From positions 15,336 to 79,335 of the forward strand of contig JBBSGA010000001.1 in the NCBI GenBank assembly GCA_038254585.1: 64,000 nucleotides of DNA. Reading direction: 5' to 3'. The notes beneath the pieces were generated by a model. It was given only the letters and a program-made list of their open reading frames with translations. It did no database searches and was not told the origin of the DNA. Position numbers and translations under genes: made by a program. The stretch comes from JBBSGA01 sp038254585 (GTDB taxonomy: Bacteria > Chloroflexota > Chloroflexia > Chloroflexales > Kallotenuaceae). Every line of letters starts with the position of its first letter. Within the stretch, counting starts at the first letter, position 1. Shown piece by piece: positions 1 to 8,790 of this stretch.

Positions 1-248
1 TCTGGACCTCGTACCGTATCCGGGTTCCGGCCGAGCACAAAGCCGGACTCAACCCCGACGACGCCACGCGGCCCACTCCGCGCCCACAGGCGCAGCAGCC
101 CACACAGAATTGCTGCGATCACCCCATGGCGGCCACCCGGCGGCATAGTTTCCAGGACCTCCCCACGCACCAAAGCGCGCTGCATATGGGTGCCGGGCAG
201 CCGCCAGTAGTCGGCGACCGTGAGCAACTGCTGGCCGATGGAGATCAT
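1..248 (-). CDS. Uma2-family (DUF820) endonuclease-like protein, partial
   Basis: The reading frame starts at an ATG at 246-248 and runs off the left edge of the window. The upstream GGAGG, 7 bases before the ATG, supports this start. The N-terminus reads TVADYWRLPG, then RALVRGEVLETMPPGG and VESGFVLGRNPDTVRGP, which is the usual order in Uma2/DUF820 proteins, a PD-(D/E)XK nuclease-like family common in Chloroflexota and cyanobacteria. The catalytic core lies beyond the edge. The function of most family members is unproven, so nuclease activity is inference from the fold. Confidence 0.75.
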   Translation of the reverse strand, partial: MISIGQQLLTVADYWRLPGTHMQRALVRGEVLETMPPGGRHGVIAAILCGLLRLWARSGPRGVVGVESGFVLGRNPDTVRGP

Positions 249-378
249 CCTGGTTCCTCCGTCGTGCCATCACGCACAGCATTCCACGATCGCGCTATCA
301 TAGCACCGGATGTCCAGCATCGGCAACGTAGCGCAGCGGCCGACAGGGCCTTGCCGCGCGGTCGGCTACGAGGCAGGC

Positions 379-1791
379 TCACGGGGCGCCCTTGGCCGCC
401 TGGCCTGTGCGCGAGCGGAGGAAGGCTACCAGTGCGTTGAGCTCGTCCGGCGTGAGGTTGCCGGCGAAGGCCGGCATGTTCCGCCTACCGTTGAGGATCG
501 AGATCGTTATGTAGTCCTGCGTAAGCCGGTCTCCGACGTGGGTGAGATCGGGACCGCGGGCGCCGCCCTGTCCCGCGTACGCATGGCAGTACTCGCAGCC
601 CTTGGAATGGAAGAGCTGAGCGCCCTCTTGAATCTGCGCGCTCGGCGCGCTGACGGCCTGAAGCGACAACGGCTGCGCGGCGAACGCGGGCGACCAGGGC
701 GCGCGCACGCCCTTGATCCAGAGCGAGCCGATCATGAGCACGGCCAGGATCACGACGCCGACCGCCCATGGGCGGCGCCGGAAACTGCGCTCGCCCTTGT
801 TGAAGAAGAACGGCAGACTGATCAGCAGGACGCCCAGGATCAGCGGGCCAAGCACGATCACGTAATCCTCGGCGCCCGGCGGCAGCAGCGCCAGCGCGGC
901 GAAGAACCACAGGAAATACCAGTCGGGCCGCGGGTAGGCCTCGACGTTGCTCGGATCGGGCGCTTTGCCGAGGTGCGGGGGGCCGACAAAGATCGCCAGG
1001 AGGAAGATCACGGCGATCATGCCGAAGCCAAAGACCACGTCGCGCCAGGCCGAATCGGGCCAGAAGGGCACGCCGTGGCGCTGCACGTAGTCGTGATACC
1101 ACGCGCGGTAGGTCTTGGGATCGACGGGCCGGCCCGGCTCGGGCGGCTCGGAGATGCCATGGTAGAGCACCAGCAAGAGGTGCAGCCCGACCACGGCGAA
1201 GATGATTGCCGGGATGAAGAAGACGTGAAAGGCGAAGAAGCGGCTCAGCGTCGCGCCGCCGATCTGGTCGCCCGCGATGATGAAATGCGCGATGCCGGTG
1301 CCGGCGAACGGCACGCGGGACGCCTGCGCGGCCGCGACGAAGACCGACCAGACGGCGATGTCGTCCCAGCGCAGGAGCTGGCCGGTAAAGCCCATCGCCA
1401 CGGTAACGCCGAGCAGCAGCACGCCGCTCAGCCAGTTCAGCTCGCGCGGGAATTTGTAGGCGCCGAACAGGAAGACCTGCGCCATGTGGATCCCGACCAT
1501 CAGGATCATCGCCGACGCGCCGTAGAAATGCAGGCCGCGCAGGAGGTAGCCGAACGGATCGTTGGTGATGAACTTCAGGCTGTCGTAGGCCTCGCCCGAG
1601 GCAGTGACGTATGCCGTGGCGAGCGCAATCCCCGTGACGACCTGCAGGATAAAAGCGAAGAGCGTGGCGCTGCCGAAGACGTAGGCCCAGCCCGACCCGG
1701 CAGGCACGGGGTGCTCTGCGACGGGCACGATCAGCTTGGAAAACCCGCTGCGGTCGTCGAACCACTGCCAGGCGCGTTTCAACACTCCCAT
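379..1791 (-). CDS. Menaquinol:cytochrome c reductase cytochrome b subunit fused to cytochrome c
   Basis: A 470-residue membrane protein that would carry the quinol oxidation sites of a bc-type complex. The first ~220 residues form the haem-b four-helix bundle (HFYGASAMILMVGIHMAQV, then HVFFIPAIIF), the next part the subunit IV-like region with the Qo motif PDWYFLW, the variant typical of menaquinone or b6f-type complexes. A C-terminal cytochrome c domain has CEYCH at about residues 399-403 and a likely Met ligand in NMPAF. An ATG further upstream in frame lies inside the Rieske gene; the start at 1791 is chosen because GAGGAG sits just before it and the protein then begins MGVLKRAWQW. It is the last gene of the respiratory cluster, 13 bases after the Rieske gene. 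The fusion means no separate cytochrome c1 is needed. Confidence 0.93.
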   Translation of the reverse strand: MGVLKRAWQWFDDRSGFSKLIVPVAEHPVPAGSGWAYVFGSATLFAFILQVVTGIALATAYVTASGEAYDSLKFITNDPFGYLLRGLHFYGASAMILMVGIHMAQVFLFGAYKFPRELNWLSGVLLLGVTVAMGFTGQLLRWDDIAVWSVFVAAAQASRVPFAGTGIAHFIIAGDQIGGATLSRFFAFHVFFIPAIIFAVVGLHLLLVLYHGISEPPEPGRPVDPKTYRAWYHDYVQRHGVPFWPDSAWRDVVFGFGMIAVIFLLAIFVGPPHLGKAPDPSNVEAYPRPDWYFLWFFAALALLPPGAEDYVIVLGPLILGVLLISLPFFFNKGERSFRRRPWAVGVVILAVLMIGSLWIKGVRAPWSPAFAAQPLSLQAVSAPSAQIQEGAQLFHSKGCEYCHAYAGQGGARGPDLTHVGDRLTQDYITISILNGRRNMPAFAGNLTPDELNALVAFLRSRTGQAAKGAP

Positions 1792-1804
1792 CGACGCGGC
1801 TCCT

Positions 1805-2341
1805 CTACACTTGTTTGCCCGAGACCGGGATGGCCAGCACCTCGACCTGCCCACCGCGCACACGCACGGAGTACCGCGTCAGGGGGCGGGGCGGCGGGCC
1901 AGCGGCCACTTTGCCATCCTGGTAGAAGACGCCCCCGTGGCAGGGGCACATGAAGAGGTTGGCATCGGACAGCCAGCGCACGGGGCATCCCAGATGCGTG
2001 CAATTCACCGAGAAGCAGACGAAATCCTGCTGGGTCTCGCGGCGCAGCCAGGCAGCCGCCCTGGCGGTAACCCCGGCCCAGGGGAGCGGCGAGGGATCGC
2101 GCAGCGTGATCTGCACGGTCTCGCCGACCTTGAAGTTGTCGACGGGGCCGACCGGCTGCCACTGGGCGGGAACCTTGCGCAGCAGCGGCGCCACGAGAAA
2201 GCCGACGATCGGCACGCCTACGGCCACGCCCAGGACGCCGCTCAGACCCAGGCTGAGCCGCTCCAGGAACTGGCGCCGGCTGAGCAGGCGCGCGTTCGTT
2301 TGATCGCCGGCCGGCGCGGCATGCGTGGTCTCAGTGTCCAT
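1805..2341 (-). CDS. Rieske [2Fe-2S] protein of the bc complex
   Basis: A 178-residue Rieske protein carrying electrons from quinol to cytochrome c. The cluster-binding pair is CTHLGC (residues 114-119) and CPCHGG (132-137). The N-terminus has a twin-arginine motif SRRQFLE (21-27) followed by a hydrophobic segment, as expected for Tat export with the segment kept as a membrane anchor. It overlaps the preceding small membrane-protein gene by 11 bases and precedes cytochrome b, so the two bc subunits are made together. Confidence 0.95.
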   Translation of the reverse strand: MDTETTHAAPAGDQTNARLLSRRQFLERLSLGLSGVLGVAVGVPIVGFLVAPLLRKVPAQWQPVGPVDNFKVGETVQITLRDPSPLPWAGVTARAAAWLRRETQQDFVCFSVNCTHLGCPVRWLSDANLFMCPCHGGVFYQDGKVAAGPPPRPLTRYSVRVRGGQVEVLAIPVSGKQV

Positions 2342-2618
2342 GCAAGAGTTCTCCGATCCACCCTCCGAGGGCTACTACCAATAAGAGCAGGCCCGCGGCC
2401 GAGATGAGCATCGAACTGATGAGGCCCCAGGCGAGAAAGGTGACACCGAGCGCAAGCACGGCGGGCCAGTAGGTGGGCCGCGGTACGGTGACGTGCTCCA
2501 GGCGCTGCCAACCCGGTTTCGTCTCGGCTTGGGCGGCCGGGGGTCGCTGATCCGCCGCCGGGTAGACTGCGGCCGTGCGCTGAGTGGTGTCTCTTCTTGA
2601 CATGCTGCGGCCTTTCAC
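2331..2618 (-). CDS. Small membrane protein of the oxidase cluster (subunit IV-like)
   Basis: A 95-residue protein with a polar N-terminus and two hydrophobic stretches (YWPAVLALGVTFLAWGLI and MLISAAGLLLLVVALGGWIG). Position and shape resemble the small subunit IV/CtaF-like proteins found in haem-copper oxidase operons, but no diagnostic motif is visible. The GTG at 2618 overlaps the ctaG stop in a GTGA arrangement with AAGG six bases upstream; an ATG at 2603 is the alternative start. The 3' end overlaps the Rieske start. The role is inferred from context. Confidence 0.7.
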   Translation of the reverse strand: MKGRSMSRRDTTQRTAAVYPAADQRPPAAQAETKPGWQRLEHVTVPRPTYWPAVLALGVTFLAWGLISSMLISAAGLLLLVVALGGWIGELLHGH

Positions 2619-3439
2619 TTCCTACCTTGATACGCCAGGAATGCCGGCAGAGCATCCTCGTCCGGCTCGCCATACCAGCGCGCGAGCGTCGCGATGATCG
2701 CGCCGAGATAGACCAACCCGCCGCCCACCCACATCAAAATGCCGCCGGTCTGCTGGTCGACCGCCGGGGAAAAGCCCCAGCCGTCGCGTAGGAGCGGTAG
2801 GATGCCCAGCCTGTCGCCCGGCCGGAGATAGAGGGGATAGAGGCCGGGCGACACAAAGGTCAGGATGATGCCCAGGATGGTGCTGGCGGCGGCGGCGGCG
2901 AAGAGATAGAGCGCCGCGGCGACCGGCGTAAGCCGCGCTTCGCCCACCGGCGCGACGAGCGGCCACCAGAAGGTGGCCGCCGACCCCAGGAAGCACAGAT
3001 GCTCGACGACGTGGATACCTGCATGGGCTAAGGCGGCATTGTACAGGGCCGGGAGGTGCCAGAGCCACATCGTCCCGACTCCCAGGGACCAGGCTAGGAG
3101 CGGTTGTGCAAGCACGCACTCAACCCGCCGCACGGGCGGCCGGCGCAGGGCCCGCCGGACCGGTTCCCTGGGGATGCCCAGCAGCAGCAGCGGCGGCACG
3201 ATCAGCAAGAGCAGGAGGTGCTGCAGCATGTGCGCGCTGAACAGGTAAGCGTCGCCCAGCGTGTCGATGGGCGATACCAGGGCGAGCAGCAGCACGCCCA
3301 CGCCCGCGCCGAACCACGCCACGTCCTTTGAACAACGGAACCCGGCGGCCACCAGGTCGGCCGCCAGCAGGGCCGCGCAGCCGAGCAGCACCGAGGGCTC
3401 CCAGTTCCAGGCCGAGACCAGCAGCCGCCAGGTCGTCAT
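2615..3439 (-). CDS. ctaG: Cytochrome c oxidase assembly protein CtaG (caa3_CtaG type)
   Basis: A 274-residue polytopic membrane protein with the caa3_CtaG pattern: LFSAHMLQHLLLLLIVPPLL, GTMWLWHLPALYNAAL, HVVEHLCFLGSAATFWWPL and a long C-terminal pair of helices. Proteins of this family help insert copper into the oxidase. The start at 3439 begins MTTWRLLVSAWNWEP and overlaps the stop of the subunit III gene (ATGA); the frame is open further upstream but that part is antisense-like sequence inside subunit III. Location inside the oxidase operon fits the assignment. Confidence 0.9.
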   Translation of the reverse strand: MTTWRLLVSAWNWEPSVLLGCAALLAADLVAAGFRCSKDVAWFGAGVGVLLLALVSPIDTLGDAYLFSAHMLQHLLLLLIVPPLLLLGIPREPVRRALRRPPVRRVECVLAQPLLAWSLGVGTMWLWHLPALYNAALAHAGIHVVEHLCFLGSAATFWWPLVAPVGEARLTPVAAALYLFAAAAASTILGIILTFVSPGLYPLYLRPGDRLGILPLLRDGWGFSPAVDQQTGGILMWVGGGLVYLGAIIATLARWYGEPDEDALPAFLAYQGRK

Positions 3440-3990
3440 AGCAACGGCCAGAGATAGATGATCGCGAAAATGACGATCCACACCACGTCGACAAAGTGCC
3501 AGTAGATCCCGACCGTCTCCACCGCGACCGCGTGCGGGCCGCGAAACACGCCCGCCAGCGCCAGGCCCGAGAGGATCGCGAGCGCGACGAGGCCTGAAAA
3601 GACGTGCAGCCCGTGGAACCCCGTCAGCGTGAAGAAGGTCGTGCCAAAGAGATTGCGGCTGACCGTCACGTTCGCGGCGATCAGGCGGAGGTACTCCCGG
3701 CCCTGCCCGATCAGAAAGATCGCGCCGAGCGCGAAGGTCGCGATCAGCCACAGCCGCACGCCGGGCTGGTTCTGCCGCGCGATGTTTTGCTCCGCCAGCC
3801 ACAGCGTGCCGCTGCTGGCGATCAGGCAAAGGGTAAAGATGCCGGCGGTCAGCGGTGCCAGGCTGGTGGCCGCGCTGGGGCCGTTCGCAGGCCCGGCGTT
3901 GAAGTAGATATAGGCCAAGATCAGCGCGCCGAAGAAGAAGACCTCCGACGCCAGGAAGACGATCATGCCCAGCTTGGTTTTCTCCATCAT
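3436..3990 (-). CDS. ctaE: Cytochrome c oxidase subunit III
   Basis: A 184-residue subunit III with about five membrane helices. Landmarks are KLGMIVFLASEVFFFGALIL near the N-terminus (the E of SEVFFF is conserved), FFTLTGFHGLHVFSGL, and the final YWHFVDVVWIVIFAIIYL. The start is MMEKTKLGM at 3990 (second ATG at 3987), 16 bases after the ctaD stop. The short five-helix form is normal for caa3-type oxidases. Confidence 0.95.
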   Translation of the reverse strand: MMEKTKLGMIVFLASEVFFFGALILAYIYFNAGPANGPSAATSLAPLTAGIFTLCLIASSGTLWLAEQNIARQNQPGVRLWLIATFALGAIFLIGQGREYLRLIAANVTVSRNLFGTTFFTLTGFHGLHVFSGLVALAILSGLALAGVFRGPHAVAVETVGIYWHFVDVVWIVIFAIIYLWPLL

Positions 3991-4006
3991 GCGATCATCC
4001 TCCCGG

Positions 4007-5662
4007 CTAGTGTGCGGCCTGTTTCCAGTCGGCCAGATCGGGATGGGCCAGGTCCCACAGCGGGCGCCGGCTGCGGACCGGCGGAAGCTGATCGAAGTTG
4101 TGCGGCGGCGGCGGCGAGGTGGTCGCCCATTCCAGCGTCCAGGCCTCCCACGGGTTGTCGCCCGCGGGCGCGCCATGGCGCAGGCTGTAGATGATGTTCC
4201 AGACAAACACGAGCGCGGAGATGGCCGCGACCGTGGCGCCCACCGTCGAGATCAGGTTCATCGTGCCCCAGCCGGGCAGGTCGGGATAGGTGTAAATCCG
4301 CCGCGGCATGCCGATCAGCCCCAGTAAGTGCTGGACGAAAAAGGTGAGGTTGAAGCCGATGAAGTTGAGCCAGAAGTGCCACAGGCCCAATCTCGTGTTA
4401 AGCATCCGCCCGGTCACCTTGGGGAACCAGTAATAGAACCCGGCAAAGACGGCGAAGAGCGTTCCGCCGACGAGCACGTAGTGGAAATGCGCGACCAGGT
4501 AATAGGTATCCTCCACCTGCCAATCGATCGGGAAGACCGCGAAGGTCACGCCGCTGAGCCCGCCGATCATAAAGGTCACGAGAAAGAAGACGGCGAATAG
4601 CATGGGGACGGTAAAGCGGATCGCGCCGCCCCACATGGTCGCGGTCCAGTTGAAAATCTTGATGCCGGTCGGAATCGCAATCAGGCTCGAGGTGGCCCCC
4701 ATCAAAACGTCCCACGTAGGGCCCAAGCCGGCCGCGAACATATGGTGCGCCCACACGCCATAGCTCAGGAAGGCGATCGCGACGGTCGAGCCGGCCACGA
4801 CTTCATAGCCGAAGATCGGCTTGCGCGAAAAGACCGGGATCACCTCGGAGATCATGCCGAAGGCCGGCAGCACCAAGATATAGACTTCCGGGTGCCCGAA
4901 CGCCCAGAACAAGTGCTGCCAGAGCAGGGCCGATCCGCCGCGGGCAAAAAAGTGCGCGTTGAACTGCCGGTCGATCAGCAGCATCGCCAGCGCCGCGTTG
5001 AGGACCGGGAGCGCGGCAAGAATCAAGAAGGAGTTGATGAAGGTCATCCAGGCAAAGAGCGGGAGCCGGCGCATCGTCAGCCCGGGCGCGCGCATCGTCA
5101 GGACGGTCACGATGAAATTGACGGCGGCCAGCACCGAACCGATGCCCGTGACGAGCAGACCGAGCACCCAGTAGTCGACGCCCGCGCCCGGCGAATACGG
5201 CTGTTCGCTGAGCGGCGTGTAGCTAAACCAGCCGGCATCCGGCGCGCCGCCGGCGACGAAGCTGAAATAGATCAGCAGGCCGCCAAAGAGCAGCAGCCAG
5301 AATCCAAACGCGTTCAACCGTGGAAACGCCATGTCGGGTGCGCCGATCATCAGCGGCAGGAGATAGTTGCCGAAGCCGATCAGCATCGGCATGCCCATCA
5401 GGAAGACCATGGTCGTGCCGTGCATCGTGAAAAGCTGGTCGTAGAGCTGTGGCGAAATCAAGGTGTTGTTGGGCCGGGCAAGCTGCATACGCATAAGCTG
5501 TGCTTCGAAACCGCCCACGACCAAGAAGAACAATGCCGTCACAATGTACATGATGCCGATCTGCTTGTGATCGACCGAGGCCACCCAGCTCAACAGCCCT
5601 TGAGGTTTTCCAACTCTGGGGAAGGCTTCGGACGATCCCGGCGCCAGCGTAACGTCACTCAT
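4007..5662 (-). CDS. ctaD: Cytochrome c oxidase subunit I
   Basis: A 551-residue haem-copper oxidase catalytic subunit that reduces oxygen and pumps protons. Visible signatures are FTMHGTTMVFL (haem a ligand His), WAFGHPEVYILVLPAFG with the His-Tyr crosslink pair, the CuB histidines YGVWAHHMFAAG, and AHFHYVLVGG near the haem ligands. The YGVWAHHMF and VYILVLPAFGMISE motifs place it with the A-type oxidases. It overlaps the ctaC stop by four bases (ATGA), so translation of the two catalytic subunits is coupled. Confidence 0.97.
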   Translation of the reverse strand: MSDVTLAPGSSEAFPRVGKPQGLLSWVASVDHKQIGIMYIVTALFFLVVGGFEAQLMRMQLARPNNTLISPQLYDQLFTMHGTTMVFLMGMPMLIGFGNYLLPLMIGAPDMAFPRLNAFGFWLLLFGGLLIYFSFVAGGAPDAGWFSYTPLSEQPYSPGAGVDYWVLGLLVTGIGSVLAAVNFIVTVLTMRAPGLTMRRLPLFAWMTFINSFLILAALPVLNAALAMLLIDRQFNAHFFARGGSALLWQHLFWAFGHPEVYILVLPAFGMISEVIPVFSRKPIFGYEVVAGSTVAIAFLSYGVWAHHMFAAGLGPTWDVLMGATSSLIAIPTGIKIFNWTATMWGGAIRFTVPMLFAVFFLVTFMIGGLSGVTFAVFPIDWQVEDTYYLVAHFHYVLVGGTLFAVFAGFYYWFPKVTGRMLNTRLGLWHFWLNFIGFNLTFFVQHLLGLIGMPRRIYTYPDLPGWGTMNLISTVGATVAAISALVFVWNIIYSLRHGAPAGDNPWEAWTLEWATTSPPPPHNFDQLPPVRSRRPLWDLAHPDLADWKQAAH

Positions 5663-6591
5663 TTGAGAGTCTCCATATAGGCGACGAGCGCGCGCACGTC
5701 ACTAGCGCTCAACTGTAGATTGGGCATAAAGGAGCCCGGCTTAAGGGCCTGGGGATCCGCGAGCCAGCTCGTAAGGTTCGCCGGTGTGTTCTGCAAGAGG
5801 CCGGCCGCGAGCGTCTGGCGGCTCGCCACGTGGGTGAGATCCGGAGCAACGCGCGCCTGGGCCCCCGTGCCGCTGATGGCATGGCAATTCACGCAGGTCA
5901 TTTGCTGGAAGAGCTTTGCGCCCTGCGCCACGTCGCCGCCGGCCGCGGCCGGCGCGCCCCGCAGTTGCTGCTGTTGCCAGGCGTCGAACTCAGCCTGGGG
6001 CTGCGCAATGGCGAGCAGGCGCATCCAGGCATGCTGCACACCGCAATACTCAGAGCAGGCGCCCCCGTAGGCGCCCGGTTTGTCCGCCTCCATCCAGATA
6101 TAATTGGTTTTGCCCGGCACCATGTCGCGCTTGGGGCCAAGCTGCGGTATCCAAAAGTTATGGACCACATCGGCGGACTCAAGCTGGACGAGCAGCGGCT
6201 TCCCGGTCGGGATATGGATCTCGTTGGCTGTGATGGCGCCGGACTTCGGATACTGGACCTCCCACCACCATTGATGGCCGACCACGACTAGGTCGGGCTT
6301 CTGCTGCCCAACCGGCGGGTCGGCCGTGCGCATCGCGACCAGTGTCAAGCTAAAAACCACGACCAGCACCAGGGCCGGCGCGACGGTCCAGGCGATTTCA
6401 AGCCGGCGATTCCCGGCGATCTGCCGCGGCTCAGGCTGGCCCGGCCGGCCGCGGAAGCGGTACGCGATGTAGATGATCAGACCGGTGACGAGGAGAAAGA
6501 TCAGCGCGGCGATGACCAGGTTCAGGACAAACAGACGCGAGATCGCGAGCGCCTGCGGCGAGCGTGGAGTGAAAGGCGAGCTAGTCTCCAT
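5659..6591 (-). CDS. ctaC: Cytochrome c oxidase subunit II fused to cytochrome c
   Basis: A 310-residue subunit II. Two N-terminal helices (about 17-43 and 67-87) are followed by the CuA cupredoxin domain: H144 in VVHNFW, then CSEYCGVQHAWM giving C179, C183, H187 and M190. A C-terminal cytochrome c domain has CVNCH at 233-237, which makes this a caa3-type enzyme that takes electrons through its own haem c. First gene of the oxidase set, 60 bases after the pyruvate oxidase gene on the same strand. Confidence 0.96.
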   Translation of the reverse strand: METSSPFTPRSPQALAISRLFVLNLVIAALIFLLVTGLIIYIAYRFRGRPGQPEPRQIAGNRRLEIAWTVAPALVLVVVFSLTLVAMRTADPPVGQQKPDLVVVGHQWWWEVQYPKSGAITANEIHIPTGKPLLVQLESADVVHNFWIPQLGPKRDMVPGKTNYIWMEADKPGAYGGACSEYCGVQHAWMRLLAIAQPQAEFDAWQQQQLRGAPAAAGGDVAQGAKLFQQMTCVNCHAISGTGAQARVAPDLTHVASRQTLAAGLLQNTPANLTSWLADPQALKPGSFMPNLQLSASDVRALVAYMETLK

Positions 6592-6603
6592 TCCGTACCC
6601 CTT

Positions 6604-6631
6604 CAGCCGTGACCATCCACGGCCACGGCTC
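6604..6631 (-). other. Hairpin between poxB and ctaC
   Basis: A 7-bp inverted repeat (AGCCGTG/CACGGCT, loop 12) lies in the 60-base gap between the pyruvate oxidase stop and ctaC. It has no T-run, so if it does anything it is more likely to attenuate or protect transcript ends than to terminate. Weak evidence. Confidence 0.3.
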
Positions 6632-6651
6632 TTTAAGGTCGCGGCCCTATT

Positions 6652-8406
6652 TTAGATCACTTCGCGAACTCGATCCTCGAGCACGGTCTTGATGATATCC
6701 CAGCGATCTTTCTCGCCGCGGGCCAGGGCTTCGGCAAACTTCAGGGCCTGCGTCGTCGAGATCTTGCCGGGCATCGGTGGCTCGCTCGGATCGACCACCG
6801 CCTGCACCACCGCCGGGCCAGGGTGTGCGAGTGCCTCGCGCAGCACCGACTCGGCGTCTTCCGGATCCTCGATCGTAAACCCTCCGGCACCGCACGCCTT
6901 GGCATAGGCCTCGAAGTCGATCGGCTGCAGCTGCACCCCGAACTGCGGGTTGCCTTCGAGTACCATTTGCTCCCACTTGATCATGCCCAGAACGTCGTTC
7001 TTGATGATGATCACCTTGACGGGAAGGTTGTACTTGACCAGCGTCGCGACCTCGCCCATCAGCATGGTGAAGCCTCCATCGCCCACCACACAGACCACCT
7101 GGCGCCCGGGATAGGCGACGGCGGCGCCGACGCTATAGGGCAATCCGTTGGCCATCGTCGCCAGCGTGCCCGAGAGGGAAAACTGCATCGTGCCGCGTAT
7201 CTGAATATAGCGGGCGGCCCAGGTGGCAATCGTGCCGCTGTCCGAAGAGACGATCGCGTCGTCGTCGAGCAGCTTGGAGAGATGGTGGGTTACTACCTGC
7301 GGCTTCATCGGCTTGTCGGTGCGGGTGCCGCGCTCCTCCATGACCTTGTTCCAATCGCGCATGCGCTCCTGAGCCTGCTCCAGGAAGCTGCGATCGTCTT
7401 TGCGCTTGATCATCGGAAGCAAGGCCCGCAGGACGCCGAGGCAATCTCCCGCCAGCCCGACATCCGCCGCGTGACGCAGACCGATGCGGGCGGGATCGAC
7501 GTCGATCTGGATCGTCTTGGCCGTGCCCGGCTTGGGATAGAACTCCATGTACGGGAAGCTGCTGCCCGCGATGATCAGCGTGTCGCACTCCTCCATCGCA
7601 TCCTGGGACGGCGCCGTGCCGAGCAGGCCGATACCACCGGTTGTAAAGGGACTGTCGTCCGGCACTACCGCTTTGCCGAGCAGCGGCTTGACGATCGGGC
7701 CCGCCACGCGGTCGGCCAGCTGGAGCACCTCGTCCCGTGCGTTGAGACAGCCACGGCCAGCCAGGATCACGACTTTCTTACCCGCGTTGATGATGTCGGC
7801 GGCCTCCTGGAGCGCGTCCTGGGGCGGCAGCGGATAGGCAGCGGCGAAGACCCTGGCGCTATGCTTCGCAATATTGGCGCTGGAGCGCTGGTCGTCGGAG
7901 GTCGTCCAGTCCTGGATGTCCTTGGGAATCGTGATGTGCGCGACCGTCCGCTGTGAGAGGGCCGTCTTGATCGCCTCGTCCACGACGTTGTTGACGTGCG
8001 CGGGGCCCATGACGCGCTGGTTATAGGCGGCGACGTCCATGAAGAGCTTGTCGAGATCGACGTCCTGCTGGTAGTGCGTGCCGATCAGATCGTGAAAGGT
8101 GTGCCCGGTGATCGCCAGCACCGGCTGGCCGTCGCACTTGGCGTCGTAGAGGCCGTTAAGCAGATGAATACCGCCCGGCCCAGAGGTCGCCAGGCAGACG
8201 CCGAGCCGGCCGGTGTACTTGGCATAACCGACCGCTGCAAACGCGGCCGCCTCTTCATGCCGCACCTGGATGAACTTGATCTGCTCCTGATGTGTGCGCA
8301 GGGCCTCAAAGATCCCGTTGATTCCATCGCCGGGAAAGCCGAAGATCGTCTCTACTTCCCACGCCACGAGGCGATCGACGAGCAGATCTGCCACCGTTTT
8401 TGCCAT
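6652..8406 (-). CDS. poxB: Thiamine-diphosphate enzyme, pyruvate oxidase/dehydrogenase (quinone) type
   Basis: A 584-residue TPP enzyme with the three-domain acetolactate-synthase fold. The N-terminal PYR domain starts at VADLLVDRLVAWEVETIFG with FIQVRHEEAAAFAAVGYA supplying the conserved Glu; the central FAD/DHS-like domain includes KKVVILAGRG; the C-terminal PP domain has the metal motif GDGGFTMLMGEVATLVKYNL. The FGFPGDGINGIFEAL and RHEEAAAFAAVGYAKYTG segments are typical of PoxB-like pyruvate oxidases that pass electrons to quinone. Standing directly before the oxidase operon, it could feed the menaquinol pool. Acetolactate synthase or another TPP decarboxylase cannot be excluded from sequence alone. 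Confidence 0.8.
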   Translation of the reverse strand: MAKTVADLLVDRLVAWEVETIFGFPGDGINGIFEALRTHQEQIKFIQVRHEEAAAFAAVGYAKYTGRLGVCLATSGPGGIHLLNGLYDAKCDGQPVLAITGHTFHDLIGTHYQQDVDLDKLFMDVAAYNQRVMGPAHVNNVVDEAIKTALSQRTVAHITIPKDIQDWTTSDDQRSSANIAKHSARVFAAAYPLPPQDALQEAADIINAGKKVVILAGRGCLNARDEVLQLADRVAGPIVKPLLGKAVVPDDSPFTTGGIGLLGTAPSQDAMEECDTLIIAGSSFPYMEFYPKPGTAKTIQIDVDPARIGLRHAADVGLAGDCLGVLRALLPMIKRKDDRSFLEQAQERMRDWNKVMEERGTRTDKPMKPQVVTHHLSKLLDDDAIVSSDSGTIATWAARYIQIRGTMQFSLSGTLATMANGLPYSVGAAVAYPGRQVVCVVGDGGFTMLMGEVATLVKYNLPVKVIIIKNDVLGMIKWEQMVLEGNPQFGVQLQPIDFEAYAKACGAGGFTIEDPEDAESVLREALAHPGPAVVQAVVDPSEPPMPGKISTTQALKFAEALARGEKDRWDIIKTVLEDRVREVI

Positions 8407-8491
8407 AACCAGGCTCTCCTTCCGCGGCTCACTTCGCAGTACGACGCGGGCGACTTCGCTCGCGTCCGGTAAACCGCTTCTCTATTATTGT

Positions 8492-8734
8492 TCAAGCACC
8501 GTTTTCGTGCGACCTAGCACGCCGCAGGCCTGCGCGCAGCGCTTCGGCCGGGTCGAGATAGAGCTCGGCCGCGCGCTCCTGGGGGCCGTCACACCACGTG
8601 TAGAAGCCGCCGCCCCATGCCGCCTCGACGACATAGACCATACACTGCTCCCCCTGGACCCTTACCCAGCGGCCGGAGAGAGCTATCTCGCCCTCGAGAC
8701 CCAGCGCCTGAAGCGCTTCTTCGAGTCGTGTCAT
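8492..8734 (-). CDS. Hypothetical 80-residue protein
   Basis: I do not recognise a family. From the ATG at 8734 the protein reads MTRLEEALQALGLEG, has a central beta-rich part (GRWVRVQGEQCMVYVVEA, FYTWCDG) and ends in an amphipathic helix (DPAEALRAGLRRA). Two Cys are present. An in-frame start at 8755 is possible, but the later ATG has GGACGG upstream. Its main interest is its promoter: the 22-bp repeat element at 8806-8865, also found ahead of the NDH-2 gene at 20.6 kb, lies about 70 bases upstream. Confidence 0.6.
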   Translation of the reverse strand: MTRLEEALQALGLEGEIALSGRWVRVQGEQCMVYVVEAAWGGGFYTWCDGPQERAAELYLDPAEALRAGLRRARSHENGA

Positions 8735-8790
8735 CGGTCCGTCCCCGGTCCGCACGCAGGTGGACGACGGTGCACGCTACGTCGAGTTGC

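Noticed and set aside
310..1953. 547-codon open frame on the plus strand
   Set aside because: It is antisense to the cytochrome b gene. High GC makes long antisense frames common; its sequence is rich in Arg/Asp/His and has no known motif.
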